Source of the DNA: Lumbricus rubellus
Taxonomy: Eukaryota > Annelida > Clitellata > Crassiclitellata > Lumbricidae
Reading direction: 5' to 3'
Length of the DNA stretch: 64,000 nucleotides
Assembly: GCA_945859605.1 (NCBI GenBank)
Contig: OX243811.1
Span: 32,084,713-32,148,712, forward strand
Positions 1 to 11,315 of the stretch are shown here, one piece after another; within the stretch, counting starts at the first letter, position 1, and every line of letters starts with the position of its first letter. The translations under genes were made by a program, and so were the position numbers. The notes beneath the pieces are model-generated. The model had not been told where the DNA came from and made no database searches. It was given only the letters and a program-made list of their open reading frames with translations.

Positions 1-92
1 GGATCTTTAACCAGGACTTATCACGCAAGCGCTCACCAACAGCAACTGATGCGTCACCTTTAAGGATCAATGTCTTTAGATGGAGGTGTAGT

Positions 93-172
93 GGTCCTTA
101 CGTGGTGAGGTGGATTCAAACCTCAAACCTTCCGGCTCCAAGGCAACGACGCCACCACTACACCACCACGCC
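93..172 (-). repeat. tRNA-derived SINE, head fragment
   Basis: Read on the minus strand this has a pol III A-box-like TGGTGTAGTGG and a B-box-like GGTTTGAATCC, the two-box layout of a tRNA-derived SINE head. It matches the heads at 11608-11806, 16127-16326, 38581-38780 and 51266-51430. Only the head and the start of the body are present. Confidence 0.75.
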
Positions 173-425
173 CTACAAATATGTGTACCTGTAATAATGA
201 AAAGACCTTGGGAGCAGTGAAACTGTTTCTGTGACAGTGTGTGTGTGTGCATTGCAGAACATTTCAGATTCAAAGTAAAAGATTCTTGCAGAGATTACAA
301 TTCAGAGCATAACATGTCGTCGATGATGTTATTGTTGATGCGCGCATTTCAGAACTAAACGAGTTAATGACTATAGTAGGTTCGTGATGCAAATCTGAAA
401 ATCTGTGGCGATGCTCAATTTGTAG

Positions 426-542
426 TCGGGAGGAGCTGGTGGTTCGGAGGAGGAGAGCGAGGACATTGGGGAGGTGTTTGCAGCGTACACTGCTCGAAAA
501 GCAAACAGCCAGACAAATCTCAGCAAACTTTCACCGTTTTCT
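426..542 (+). CDS. Synaptotagmin-like protein, linker exon (39 codons)
   Basis: Candidate exon between a TTTGTAG acceptor and a GTAAGC donor, open in phase 0 at both ends, which fits the next exons. It encodes a glycine/serine start, an acidic run (SEEESEDIGEVF) and a basic, serine-rich end (ARKANSQTNLSKLSPFS). This suits the disordered linker that joins the N-terminal Rab27-binding domain to C2A in Slp proteins; that domain and the start codon are not visible here and probably lie upstream. The call rests on splice sites, phase and composition, not on a conserved domain, so it is less certain than the C2 exons. Confidence 0.6.
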
Positions 543-627
543 GTAAGCAGTTCTCATCAATCAAATTCTCTTTCTTTTTCAGACAGATTCTCTAAGTTTG
601 CGCTTTTTCCATCAATCAATTGACTAG

Positions 628-677
628 AATTTATATAGTGCCCTTTCATGATCGCTACTCAGAGGCACTCCCAGTCC
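628..677 (-). repeat. SINE 3'-tail fragment
   Basis: The segment resembling TTATATAGTGCCCTTTCA and CTACTCAGAGGCACTCCC matches, on the minus strand, the 3' end of the tRNA-SINE copies (see 16280-16326). No tRNA-like head is attached. Similar orphan tails lie at 7085-7133 and 18413-18468. Confidence 0.55.
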
Positions 678-939
678 AGGTCATTACAAATTTTAAACTC
701 ATGTACACTGTACAGTGCTCTTTTCTGCGGCCCACAATATTTTTGATTATTATTTACTTGAAAGCATTTCTTGGTTTTCGGAATCAGGATGAATGCAAAG
801 TCATGTGCTGGTGATAAGAACTTCAGGGTATTGATAGAAAATTAATTAGTTAAAATCCCTTAAGCACTATGTAATAAATGTAATTCTGCACACAGGTAGA
901 GTTACATGGGCAACAATACATAGTGGTGAGAGGGGCGTT

Positions 940-1150
940 CACTTACCCCAAGAAAATTGGCACTTACTTTTTTAGCTTTTACTTTTTGTCTTTAAAACAA
1001 ATTGCACTAAAACACTAATTATGTATACACTAAATGAAACTGAGAAATTTGCATTTACGAACCTCTAGATATGAAAAATACTCATGTTCCTAATTTCATG
1101 CTTTGCATTATAACAAGCTTTTCCAAAACATTAGTCGCAACCATTGTGTT
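940..1150. repeat. Dispersed repeat, copy A
   Basis: Shares a degenerate but collinear string with 11890-12190: AAACTGAGAAATTT, then CCTCTA-TATGAAAA, then CATGTTC, in the same order and spacing, next to a C-rich or TACCCC stretch. Element class unknown. Confidence 0.45.
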
Positions 1151-1280
1151 TTTGCTCCTTGCAGAAATTTCTCTATAGGCGCCCGTGCCTAGTTATTGTG
1201 CTATTATAGTATAGATGTTCTGAATAGGATCGAATCTGCCTTCTAATCAAGCCTATTAAGGTCTTTTTAGGCAGTCACTT

Positions 1281-1438
1281 CCAAGGCCACATCCATTACA
1301 GAGGCCACATTAGAGTCCACATTCACACAAGACAAGGCCATGCACCATCATTGCAACAGCCAAGGCCACATCCATTACAGAGGCCACATTAGAGTCGACA
1401 TTCACACAAGACAAGGCCATGCACCATCATTGCAACAG
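1281..1438. repeat. 79-bp tandem duplication
   Basis: Two nearly identical 79-bp units, each starting CCAAGGCCACATCCATTACA. The second starts at 1360. Intronic; no coding role seen. Confidence 0.85.
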
Positions 1439-1536
1439 CTCCAGGGTAAAAAGAATTCACAGTCATTGCCGCCACATCAGAGGCCGACCTGCAGCCGCAC
1501 ACTCTTCAGAAGAGATAATTTAGCTGGTTTGGCACA

Positions 1537-1612
1537 ACGACGACGACGACGGCGACAACGACGACGACAACGACGACGACGACAACGACGACGATGATGA
1601 CGACGACGACGC
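1537..1612. repeat. (CGA)n trinucleotide tract
   Basis: Runs of CGA/GAC with a few interruptions; CGA-rich sequence continues to about 1830. The arginine- or valine-rich reading frames over it are artefacts of the repeat. Confidence 0.9.
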
Positions 1613-2541
1613 AGTCAATGGCAGAGTAGAAATAGATTCTTCACGAGAAACTCGAAAGAGAGCGTAGTAATGAAGCCAGTTGTTTCCCGGAGGCTTATGA
1701 CGACAGCGACGACAGCGCCATCTGTCGAGTGATCAGAAGCGACAGGAAGAAAGCGAATCGAAAGACGGACGACCAAACGAACGAACGACGAGCAGACGAC
1801 CAACCATAGAACGACGAGCAGACGGACGGACAATGGTGGCCGGTTGTTGTTATGAGCATCCGTTCATTTATGTAGCTACTTTCCTCGACCGCAGCCTTTC
1901 TCGAAACCTCGATTCGACTACGTTCGCAATTCACTCGCGACATGCAATCCTTTAACAGCTTCCGCAGAAAGCGAGATCTGCTGCACTCAGATTGCGATGC
2001 ATCGGTTTTTTAAAGTAGATAGTTGGTTGAAACGATGACATAATGAATTTTGCAAAAGGTTTTACGTCGGTAAGAAGCTTTTTCTTCGCAGGCTCTGATT
2101 TTAAAAATGTGCAATTATGATTGAGGCAGTCGTAGTAAAATTTCGCTCTGATAAAAAAAATTTACAGTTACAGTCGTAGTAAAATTTGAAAAGGATATAA
2201 CTGAATAAATACCATGATGCATCAGAAGTACAAATAAGTGTTTTATAAAATATATTATGCTGTGTGAATCAGTCATGATGCATAGTCAGATTTTCAGTAA
2301 AATGTTTTCTTTACATGGCTGCTTGCCCATGGAAATGTTTTTCTAATGAAACTCACAAAATTAAAGATTATTTCAAATTGCTTTGAATAGCATCATTCAG
2401 ATTTATGATTGTTGTCATTACACTGCATCATTGATTATATTTAGATACATGTTGTTGCTTGTGTCAAGCATTTCTTAAGGTCTGCTATGCACGTAAATTC
2501 TTTATGCATACACACACACACATAATATACATACAAACATA

Positions 2542-3370
2542 CACGGTGTCCCAATTGAAGTGAGCCCCTTTTTGTTTTGGCGATATATCTGTTAATTCTA
2601 AATGAAACTCTGTGAAATTTCAGAGAAGGTAAGAGGGATAAATTATCAATGTTTCCTGAAAATTTTATCCAATTCTGCGAATAGAGCCCGAAGTTATGCA
2701 CATTCAAATTTGGACAAAGGAAATTGTAAGTTTCCAACATGTAAAAGATAGGAAATTATTGCTTGCAACTGCACGCCTTACTTTATAAATTAATAAATAT
2801 TTCCGTCATATTTCCGTCATTTCCATGTTAGGGGACAATAATAAAAATGGTTTTCAGCAAAGATGATTTGGGTTTAATAAACAATTTAATAGAAGAAAAA
2901 CATTACGTTCCAAAAGATTTTCAAAGGAATTTCTAACAGAAACTGGCCCATCGCAGCCTTATGAAACTCGCATACGCGTGACGTTCATCAGTGATCACTT
3001 CAAACAGCGAAATGTGGAAGAATGGAATCGTTTTGATTAAAGAGATTAGGCCTATTGACAATGCAATCAATGAATGGCGAAATCGCCTTAGAGCATGCAT
3101 TCGAGCTAATGGAGGACATTTTGAACATCAGTTTTGAAGAACAGCGCTAACACTAATTTCCTATCTTTTACATGTTGGAAACTTACAATTTTAGTTGCCC
3201 ATATTTGGACGTGAATAACTTTGGACTTTGTTCGTAGAATTGGATAAAATGTTCAGGAAACATTGATAATTTATCCCTCTTACATGCTGTGAAATTTTAT
3301 AGAGTTTCATTTAGAATTGACAAGTATATCGCCAAAACAAAAAGGGGCTCACTTCAATTGGGACACCGTG
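2542..3370. mobile_element. Tc1/mariner-like element with ~210-bp TIRs, internally deleted
   Basis: The ends are CACGGTGTCCCAATTGAAG and its reverse complement, flanked by TA on both sides (2540-2541, 3371-3372). The inverted arms are long, about 2542-2755 against 3159-3370, with scattered mismatches. The roughly 400-bp middle carries two separated pieces that read like transposase ends (next entry). TA duplication plus these pieces point to an IS630/Tc1/mariner-like element reduced to 829 bp and non-autonomous. The divergence between arms suggests an old insertion. Confidence 0.85.
2848..3136 (+). pseudogene. Transposase remnants (N- and C-terminal pieces)
   Basis: An ATG-started stretch (2848-2937) reads MVFSKDDLGLINNLIEEKHY and stops after 29 codons. 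It resembles the helix-turn-helix N-terminus of Tc1/mariner-like transposases. A second stretch (3054-3136) encodes AINEWRNRLRACIRANGGHF and ends at TGA, matching the common GGHFEH-type C-terminus of this superfamily. The catalytic DDE core between them is gone. No functional enzyme can be made. Confidence 0.7.
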
Positions 3371-3486
3371 TAAATACATGTCTGTATGCATGCATACATG
3401 CATACATACCAAAGTATTTTCTAGATGAGATTGCACTTGTTAACAGATTCTGAGTTTCTTTGTGTGTTGTTTATTTACATCTGCAG

Positions 3487-3510
3487 AAGAAGAGACTGGG
3501 TTTACGAGTG
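3487..3510 (+). CDS. Synaptotagmin-like protein, 24-nt microexon
   Basis: A strong acceptor (pyrimidine-rich, ending CATCTGCAG) and a consensus donor (GTG then GTAAGT) bracket exactly 24 nt, read as KKRLGLRV in phase 0. Both neighbours also join in phase 0, so inclusion or skipping would keep the frame. The basic octapeptide would sit just before C2A. A microexon fits such linkers, but expression evidence is needed. Confidence 0.6.
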
Positions 3511-3859
3511 GTAAGTACAGAAATGAAAATGAAGTTTTACATGCATTCACTTGAAAATTTACAAATTACTATAGTTTGAATACAGATTACCGTAAATAAA
3601 CTTGCAGTAATTTAGATTAAATTTCATAAAAAAACTTAAAAGTCCACTGATGCATACTTGCATAGCCTACATGTATCTTAGCATGGGATCTGTTAAGTAT
3701 CCAACAAGTATGCGTAAGGAAATAATTATAAGCAAATAAAAAACACAAACTGGACATCAGCATCGACTACTGAAAGAAGCTTTAAATCGTAGAAAGGAGC
3801 TATAAGAAAATATCCAGTGAAACGTGCATCCGTAATCGACTTTTCGTTGGGTGTTTCAG

Positions 3860-4044
3860 AGCAGTCGAGAGAGCATCGTCAGTTGCTATAGCAACGCAGG
3901 TGAAGAGAATTCGTGTAAATATCCGGTGACGGGGGAGATTCTCTTCGGTCTCAACTACAACTATCGACAGAGCGTGCTCGAGGTCAGCATCAAGCAGTGC
4001 AGAGGTCTCGCTCCTGTCGACCAGAAAAGGAACTACTCTGATCC
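3860..4044 (+). CDS. Synaptotagmin-like protein, C2A first exon
   Basis: Starts after TTTCAG and ends at a GTAAGA donor, phase 0 in and 2 out. It encodes a short serine/acidic lead (SIVSCYSNAGEE) and the first C2A strands (VTGEILFGLNYNY, LEVSIKQCRGLAPVD, YSDP). The IYSEAGE-like lead followed by VTGEI is typical of Slp C2A. C2 domains bind phospholipid; Slp proteins link Rab27 on secretory vesicles to the plasma membrane. Both loop-1 aspartates (the D of VDQ and of SDP) are present. Confidence 0.9.
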
Positions 4045-4060
4045 GTAAGATGATCTTCAT

Positions 4061-4378
4061 CATCCTCTCGCTCTTATCTCCTCCATCTTATCTCCTCCAT
4101 CTTATCTCCTCCATCTTATCTCCTCCACCTTATCTCCTCCATCTTATCTCCTCCATCTTATCTCCTCCATCTTATCTCCTCCATCTTATCTCCTCCATCT
4201 TATCTCCTCCATCTTATCTCCTCCATCTTATCTCCTCCATCTTATCTCCTCCATCTTATCTCCTCCATCTCATCTCCTCCATCTTATCTTCTCCATCTTA
4301 TCTCCTCCATCTTATCTCCTCCATCTTATCTCCTCCATCTTATCTCCTCCATATTATCTCCTCCATCTTATTATCTTA
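4061..4378. repeat. 14-bp minisatellite (CTCCTCCATCTTAT)n
   Basis: More than 20 tandem copies of a 14-bp unit, starting about 16 bp after the splice donor at 4045. Because 3 x 14 = 42, the array stays open in one frame and gives a false 112-residue ORF. Confidence 0.97.
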
Positions 4379-4388
4379 TGAGGTTTAG

Positions 4389-7084
4389 TCACTTCTCTAG
4401 CAATGCTATGTTACTGTTCAGTTACTGTAGCCCTGCAAAGCATTGCACAGCACTTACTGTGCATTACATTAACGATTAACCCTCTCTTTGCCCAGAGGCA
4501 CATTCTCTAGCATTCAAGAAGTTCGTTCGCTCAGAATGCCAACGACGGCTCTCGTGAATTAATAATAGTTGGCATTTGGTCCGTTGGTATTTTCGCCTCG
4601 TTAGCGAAATGCTGCGGAAATGCAACGAAATCGTTTAAAAGAAGCGGACGTGTTTCCGTGCGTGGCAGGAAAGCTAATGTCTTCCGGTCTGATTGGCCGC
4701 CGATCATCATCTGACGACCAATCAGATTCATCAGACGACGAGAGAAGAGAACTCTCGTACATTGACGTCGTCTTCTTTACGTTATGCATATAAGATGATC
4801 ATTACTGACGGTTCACCTGTCAAAGCGGAAGCAGGAGGAGGAGGCAGATGGGCAGACGACGTGCTCCCCACCGCCCAGAGAAGGCCATTTGGTGCATTTT
4901 GCTCGTCAACGTCGACGTCTCTCGCTGCTTTGGCATTTATAAGTTCTCTTTTTCATCTTCTTCTCTTTGTTATTACTGCTCGCTGTTTGGCTATATTTTC
5001 TGTTTTGTCTGTCATTAGTCTTTGCTCTCACGTGTCACCTTTCTCCCTCCTAAGTCTTCCTTTTTGTGTTTCTATGGTTTTTTTCTTCTTTATTTCTGTC
5101 AATCTCGTTATTTTTAGATTCTCGCCCCCTCCTTTCGTGCCTGCTAATTAGCTGTCTTCAGTTGTTGTCATCTCATTTGACTATTGAAGGATAAGAGTAT
5201 CCATACGAAAAGTGACTACGAAACCAATGTAGTTTCATCATTTAATTGCTTGGCCATGTTGACAGTTATTGTGCTTCATTCTCGGATTCTTTCTTTTTTG
5301 ACTTCCTATTTCTGCTGCTTTATTCACCATCATTTTCTTGCGAGTGTGTTAGCTATAGGACCTTTGCAATCCACTCGGATCTTTCTGCAGCTCAGATTTG
5401 TCTTTTGCTTCTCTGTAACTTTACTTTGTGCACTATCTGTCCAATCCAGCATTTTTTCTTTTCTGTTGCCTATTCCTGCCTTCTACTTCTTCATCTTTTA
5501 TCCATTCACGTTGCTAGGCGGTTTAAGATGTAGTCCTGCTGGTAATACAATCGCAGCATTGCTGTTACCTTTTATGTTATCTTTTATGTTACCTTTCATG
5601 TTACCTTTTATGTTACCTTTTATGTTACCTTTTATGTTACCTTTTATGTTACCTTTTATGTTATATTTTGTTGTCTTACCTTTAATATCTTACCTCTCTC
5701 TCATTATCTTGTGATGGCCAGGAGGTTGGCTCTAGCCTTGTGATGTATAATCTGTCTGTTGTCGCCATTACTAAATTTGTCGTCGTCGTCTTTCTTCCTT
5801 TGATTCGAGAACTTGATTAGCAAATGAAAATTTTCAATCATCTAAAGATGTCATCGTGCTCTCAATTTTTGTGACCAGTCTTCAGTCTAATGCTTCTCCC
5901 TAGGGCTTTAGTGTTCATTGTAGTCTTTATTCTTTGAATTATTTTCCACTCTATTCTATTAGACGATGCACAGAGTTGATGAGGTAAATCAAATGACGCT
6001 GCTGATGCTCCTCGTCTGATAGAGGGGATAGAGGAGATAGAGGGGGCGTACCCAAGTTCAGGCATATTATTATGTCTTGCTGTATTATACAGTAGGACCT
6101 GCAGTCTCTGCCTACGCATTGAATTTCGAAATCTAATGCTTATGTATTGTATAATTGCCTTGCAGATCAAACCTCAAATTAATTATCTTATGGAGCTTTG
6201 TGCACCCTTGCTATCCATCCATACCAGGTCGTAGATTCCTTTATCATGTCACACAAGGCGACCTGGTTGTCCCTTTGGCTCAAACTTCCACAGTGCATCA
6301 TGAAAGCTTCATTATGGTCGGTTCATCTTTCTCGAAAAAGCCTAGAAACTTCTATGAACTTCTTGGTCTTGATTTGCCTCTTTTCTGAATGGGTTTGAAC
6401 GCCATTGCTTTGGTGTTGTGAGGGAAGTGTGTGTCTGTGAGGAGTTTCTCTAGGCGTGGGACTACATGTATATAGAATTATAGATTTTTGATTTCAACTA
6501 CGGCCAGAGTTTCCTGGAATCTATTTTGCATGAAGTCGACATCATTGTTTTTCAGGAATCTATTTTGCCGTCACAATTTCTTCAATCAACTTCCACCGTT
6601 TCCCTTGTTATGTTTTTCGAAATTGCTCTCTGTCCCCATCAACGACAGTGTAACACTTTGGTTGTCATAGAAACACCTCCGTTGCCATGCCAACAGCCTG
6701 GCGTTCTGTTTGCCTTGCATGGAAACGCCTTCCTTGTGGTGTCGACATCATCACGCTTTGTGTGGTGTGGTCTCATTGTGGAAACGCATCTTAGTTGTGT
6801 CAACATCATTCTCTCGTAATTATTGTGGCCAATTGTTGCCTAGGTGTGTGTGATGGTTGCTGTGGTACTCATGCCATGTTGCTGTAGTCATGTCAATTGA
6901 TGAATACATGAATGCGCTCATGCAAATGTTCATAATGGACGTATACCAGTAATGACATGCATGCATACATTCGATGTGCAAGACTTGTTTTTTGTTAAAG
7001 TGTGGTATAAATGACTAATTGTATTGTATTGTTATCAGATACTATCGCAATACACTGTATCAATCACAAGCAATCACATGATAT
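4389..7084. other. Intronic sequence without recognised gene
   Basis: Part of the 6.7-kb SYTL intron 4045-10744. T-rich frames around 4693-5714 are open but low in complexity, with no recognisable domain. Apart from the 12-bp array at 5565-5660 I see nothing supportable. Confidence 0.5.
5565..5660. repeat. 12-bp tandem repeat (TTACCTTTTATG)n
   Basis: About eight copies of a 12-bp unit. A multiple of three, so it reads as a repeated LPFM peptide, which I consider an artefact. Confidence 0.93.
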
Positions 7085-7133
7085 ATTTATATAGCGCCCG
7101 TTCAAGATATCTACTCAGAGGCGCTCCCTACCC
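7085..7133 (-). repeat. SINE 3'-tail fragment
   Basis: TTTATATAGCGCCCGTTCA followed by CTACTCAGAGGCGCTCCC is the complement of the shared SINE tail. No tRNA head adjoins it. Best preserved of the orphan tails. Confidence 0.6.
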
Positions 7134-7680
7134 AGGCCTAGTCGAAAAGAAACGTGTTAAGGGGTGTGCAACATATGACAATGCATATGGTGTACATGTA
7201 TGTAAACAAATGGTGGGCTATGCTTTATACAACAATATTAGAACTGTGTTGTCAACAATAACAATACATTTTGAGCAACATGTCAACCATACGAGTCAAC
7301 ACGACAACCGGATTTGATCCACGTGTGCTTTTAGTTTCGTGCTTAGGTCTCTCTGTCTTCAAGTGGAAGATTTTTTTTATCACACTTTCCAGAATGTCGT
7401 GAACTCCAGGTGGTCCTCTGAATGGCCGTCGCGTGATTGAAATGCTCGGCCACTTTGGCCATTCGAGTCGTTTGAATCGTCGTCTTCCAGCTGATGGCCA
7501 TTTCCGGTTGTTTGGGAACCGCGTGAATGAATGGCGCTGGATTATGTCCCTAGAATGAAGTTGGTCTGACGTAGTTTTGTTTGCCGGTCGGATTGTAAGT
7601 GCTAAGCTACCATTTATATGTCGCTCTCTGGTTGGACGTGCGTGCGTGAGGAATGGTAAAAGGTCAGATTGTACACAAGG

Positions 7681-8151
7681 ATCCATCCATCCGTTTAGCC
7701 ATCCATCCACTTATTCATCCAGCTACTTATCCATTCATCCACTTATCCATTCAACCACTTATCCATTCATCCACTTATTCATCCAGCTACCTATCCATCC
7801 ATCCATTTGTCCATTCTTCCACTTATCCATTCATCCACTTATCCATTCAACCACTTATCCATTCATCCACTTATTCATCCAGCTACCTATCCATCCATCC
7901 ATTTGTCCATTCTTCCACTTATCCATTAATCCATGCATGATTTATCCAGCTACCTATCCATCCATCCATTTGTCCATTCTTCCACTTATCCATTCATCCA
8001 TGCATGATTTATCCATCCATCCACTCATCCATCCGTTTATCCATTCATTTATCCATCCATTCATTTATCCATCCATCCACTCATCCATCCGTTTATTCAT
8101 CCATTCATTTATCCATCCATTCATTTATCCATTCACCAATTATCCATCCGT
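7681..8151. repeat. Degenerate (ATCC)n / CATCCATT satellite
   Basis: Long tract of CATCCATC, CATTCATC and CACTTATC variants, with a higher-order block of roughly 130 bp (compare 7770-7895 with 7895-7990). All long frames across it are repeat artefacts. Confidence 0.95.
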
Positions 8152-8794
8152 CTTTTGCTCTCATGTGTTACATGGCTCATGTTGTCATGACTCAAGTCTT
8201 AAGTGCTTATGATTAGCTGGCCATTCTGACTCAGCACATAATTTTGTGTTCAGAAACTTTGGAGATTTTTTATTACATTTCATTACAATGATAAAGATCA
8301 TCAAGACTTGCAGCTTGACTTGTGTCATGACTTGTGTCATGTATTGCATTGGTCAATTTGTGTAGCACTTGTTCTGGTGAAACACATTTTGTTGAGTTCA
8401 TTTCTGGCAAACCCTTTTGAACAGTTGAGTGTGTGGAAAATTGTTATGTACATTACAGAAGTTTGATGCAGCGGTGTAATGTAAAGTTTTTCATGTTAGG
8501 ATCAACGAATGTGCTTCCAACTATGCCGAGGACTTGAGAAATTCGACCTTTTGAGCATAACTCTGTTGATTCATCATAATCATCGTTATGATCATCGTCC
8601 CAAACATCATCATTGTTGTGATTGTTTATCACCAGTCTTTGCTTCTCTATTCATGGACATAGTCATTGTCATCACCACTCTCAGAATATCATTATGTATC
8701 GTGAATCATAATCATTGCTATCGTGATGTTTGTCATTAATAATTATTCATTACAGTGGTCAACTCATCCTAATACCAGCACCGTGCTTCTGCAA

Positions 8795-9220
8795 TCTGAC
8801 CATCATCACTCATCATCAGTCATTATCATTCATCATCGGTCATTTATATTTCATCATCAGTCATTATCATTCATCATCAGTCATTTATATTTCATCATCA
8901 GTCATTATCATTCATCATCAGTCATTTATATTTCATCATCAGTCATTATCATTCATCATCAGTCATTTATATTTCATCATCAGTCATTATCATTTATCAT
9001 CGGTCATTATCATTCATCATCAGTCATTTATATTTCATCATCAGTTATTATCATTCATCATCAGTCATTTATATTTCATCATCAGTCATTATCATTCATC
9101 ATCAGTCATTTATATTTCATCATCAGTCATCATCATTCATCATCAGTCATTTATATTTCATCATCAGTCATTATCATTCATCATCGGTCATTTATATTTC
9201 ATCATCAGTCATTATCATCG
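8795..9220. repeat. 41-bp minisatellite of two alternating half units
   Basis: Alternates CATCATCAGTCATTATCATT (20 bp) with a 21-bp variant ending CATTTATATTT, about ten double units. A spacer-like look is due to the half-unit alternation only. Confidence 0.95.
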
Positions 9221-9561
9221 TCCATGTGCGGAAAGTCTATAAGTCTACTGCCATAAAAGAATTCAATCTCTTGCCTCCACATTGCTGTCTGCCTTTGGCG
9301 CCAGAGTCCAGCACACATTCTGTCTGGGCCATTGTGCCACTCCACCCATGGCTTCCATCTTCTGCCAGATCATCCTTCCATAATTACTGCTTCACCTTTC
9401 ATTAGATTGGTTCCAGTTTCATTTGCTTTTATCTGTGGATCCGTGTGGCAGGCAAGAGATCCATCAGACAATAAATACAATTTGTCTGATTGAGAATAGT
9501 TCATATTACGTATTCGAACTTATTATGCATAATATAATTATACATGGAAACAAGAAACATC

Positions 9562-9562
<1 letters not shown>

Positions 9563-9598
<36 letters not shown>

Positions 9599-9674
9599 GT
9601 GTGTGTGTGTGTGTGTCTGTCGTCTGTCTATCTGTCTGTCTGTTTGTCTGTCTCTGTCTGTCTTTCTGTCTGTC
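9563..9674. repeat. (CTGT)n / (GT)n microsatellite
   Basis: CTGT repeats with an internal GT run. The tract resumes right after the mobile element at 9675-9970, so one array was split by that insertion. Confidence 0.95.
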
Positions 9675-9970
9675 CAGGGCCGGATTTAGGCATGTTCAAC
9701 ATGTTCGGCTGAACAGGGGCCCCCACACTTTCCACACTTTAGGGGGCCCCCACAAAACGTGAAAAATAATTTTTTAAGGAAATTTCGATGAAACGACTAA
9801 TTTCCGTGAAATTTTGGCCAGATGACTAAAAAAAAGGTCATCAACTTTTTTGGCGGATGAAATGGTATTTTTCCCGAATTTTTTTTGCCCCACTAACAAA
9901 AAATTTCCCGGACAGGGCCCCCACAAAAATTTTTCCGAACAGGGCCCCAACATTGCTTAATCCGGCCCTG
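9675..9970. mobile_element. hAT-like MITE inside a CTGT array
   Basis: The ends CAGGGCCGGATTTAG and its near complement CTTAATCCGGCCCTG form TIRs. The 8-bp flanks are TGTCTGTC on both sides, as hAT elements make, though in a CTGT array this match is partly trivial. The 296-bp body has no ORF; it holds GGGCCCC blocks and T-rich runs. The same TIR occurs on the 2.2-kb element at 33003-35248, suggesting a shared transposase. Confidence 0.8.
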
Positions 9971-10518
9971 TGTCTGTCTGTCTGTCTGTCTGTCTGTCAC
10001 CGATGGTGAGTTTCAAACTTATGACTTTGAGTCTTTGACCGACTTGTCAACTGTTAAACGTTTGCATTTACTTCAGTCAATAGATGTCAGTCTAACCATT
10101 ATAATGTATTGTTAGCATCTATTGATAAATAACAGGTGGTGACATTAATTTAAGATTGTTACCTGTTATAAGTTGCTGCTTGCTTCTGTTTATATGAATG
10201 CATTATCTCAAAAATTGTAAATAGTCGTTGGAACCAATTTATTGATTTCATTGTTAACCCAGCAATAAATCAATCAATTATTATTGATCCAAAGACATTG
10301 CAATTGACAATGCATATGAAGAAAATGGCACAGATGAAAAGGCTCACCCAAAGGGGACAGGAATCCAACATAATTAAGGTAACCTAATGCAGCATTGCTT
10401 ATGTAGCACCTTTAGAAAGCCCAGAGACAAGTTATGGATGCTGTCAATACTGATTTTGTTTTGTATTCATTGCTGTTTGTGATGATTGTGCATTTATCTC
10501 GCACTGAATAAATATTAC

Positions 10519-10524
<6 letters not shown>

Positions 10525-10573
<49 letters not shown>
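10525..10573. repeat. (TA)n microsatellite
   Basis: About 24 TA dinucleotides. A second TA-rich tract at 10858-10918 begins about 10 bp after the donor of the next exon. Confidence 0.95.
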
Positions 10574-10577
<4 letters not shown>

Positions 10578-10744
10578 AATTATTATATATACACACATTG
10601 TATTTTAAATTCATTCATTCATTGCTGATTGGTCTCTGGTCTCATATATATATATGCATATAAAATAAAATAAATTCTGTGCTTTCAATGTATCCTGGCT
10701 GCTTGGATAACTTCCATTGTGTTATTGTTGTATTCCTTTTCCAG

Positions 10745-10847
10745 TTACGTGAAGACGTACCTTCTTCCGGATCGGACGAAGAATGGAAAGCGGAAGACGC
10801 GCATTAAGAAACACTCGCTGAACCCCGTCTTTGATGAAGTGCTCAAG
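10745..10847 (+). CDS. Synaptotagmin-like protein, C2A second exon
   Basis: Acceptor TTTTCCAG; one base completes the proline codon of SDPY, then [18 protein letters not shown] and [15 protein letters not shown] follow. This holds the polybasic strand of C2A and the NPVF(D/N)E motif, all strongly C2-like. It ends in phase 0 before GTTCGA, a weak but GT-containing donor. The downstream exon continues the C2 fold without loss, which supports the boundary. Confidence 0.9.
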
Positions 10848-10861
10848 GTTCGATCAGATAG

Positions 10862-10896
<35 letters not shown>

Positions 10897-11180
10897 CATA
10901 TACCTATATATATAATAATATACGCAAGATATGTATCGTGCACACACTGCACAGTGCACAGTGGCAGAGGAGCCAATCACTGTTTCATTTGCTCTGTGTT
11001 TTGGGTTCAAATCTCTCTGTAGTGCAGGAAAGCCTAAGGGTATAACATTCATTTATGTTGGAGACCAGGGCTTAAAGTGTGGCAGGACGGTCATGGACGG
11101 CGTCCTGGCACTTATTATCAAATCTCTATGCCATCCTGCCTCTTATTTGGCCAGTACACCTGAAAATATAAGAGGCGCCC

Positions 11181-11255
11181 TGGCACTTCTTTTGGAAAGG
11201 TAAGGGGCATCCAGGCACTTCTTTTGGAAAGGTAAGGGGCGTCCAGGCACTTCTT
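11181..11255. repeat. 32-bp tandem repeat
   Basis: About 2.3 copies of a unit containing CACTTCTTTTGGAAAGGTAA and then GGGGC(A/G)TCCAGG, ending about 60 bp before the acceptor at 11315. Confidence 0.85.
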
Positions 11256-11315
11256 TTTTTACACTTTTAGCACTGTCAATGGAGACTGTGTGTTTAACTT
11301 TAACTTTTGTTCTAG

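Larger units (their letters stand above)
543..3486 (+). other. SYTL intron (2.9 kb), repeats only
   Basis: No further coding exon is convincing here. The interval holds a SINE tail, a dispersed repeat, a 79-bp duplication, a CGA-rich tract and a Tc1/mariner-like element, listed separately. The rest is AT-rich unique sequence. Confidence 0.5.

Noticed and set aside
4050..4388. 112-residue repeated SPPSYLLHLIS-type frame
   Set aside because: It is the 14-bp minisatellite read in frame; no domain and intronic position.
5184..5714. 176-residue hydrophobic frame that looked like membrane segments
   Set aside because: T-rich low-complexity DNA plus a 12-bp repeat; no start context, no conserved features.
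7577..8212. Long Ser/His/Pro/Ile frames
   Set aside because: Translations of an ATCC-type satellite, open in more than one frame.
8723..9256. Two overlapping long frames and a CRISPR-like regular pattern
   Set aside because: A 41-bp minisatellite with alternating half units; the spacers are not unique, and the DNA is eukaryotic.
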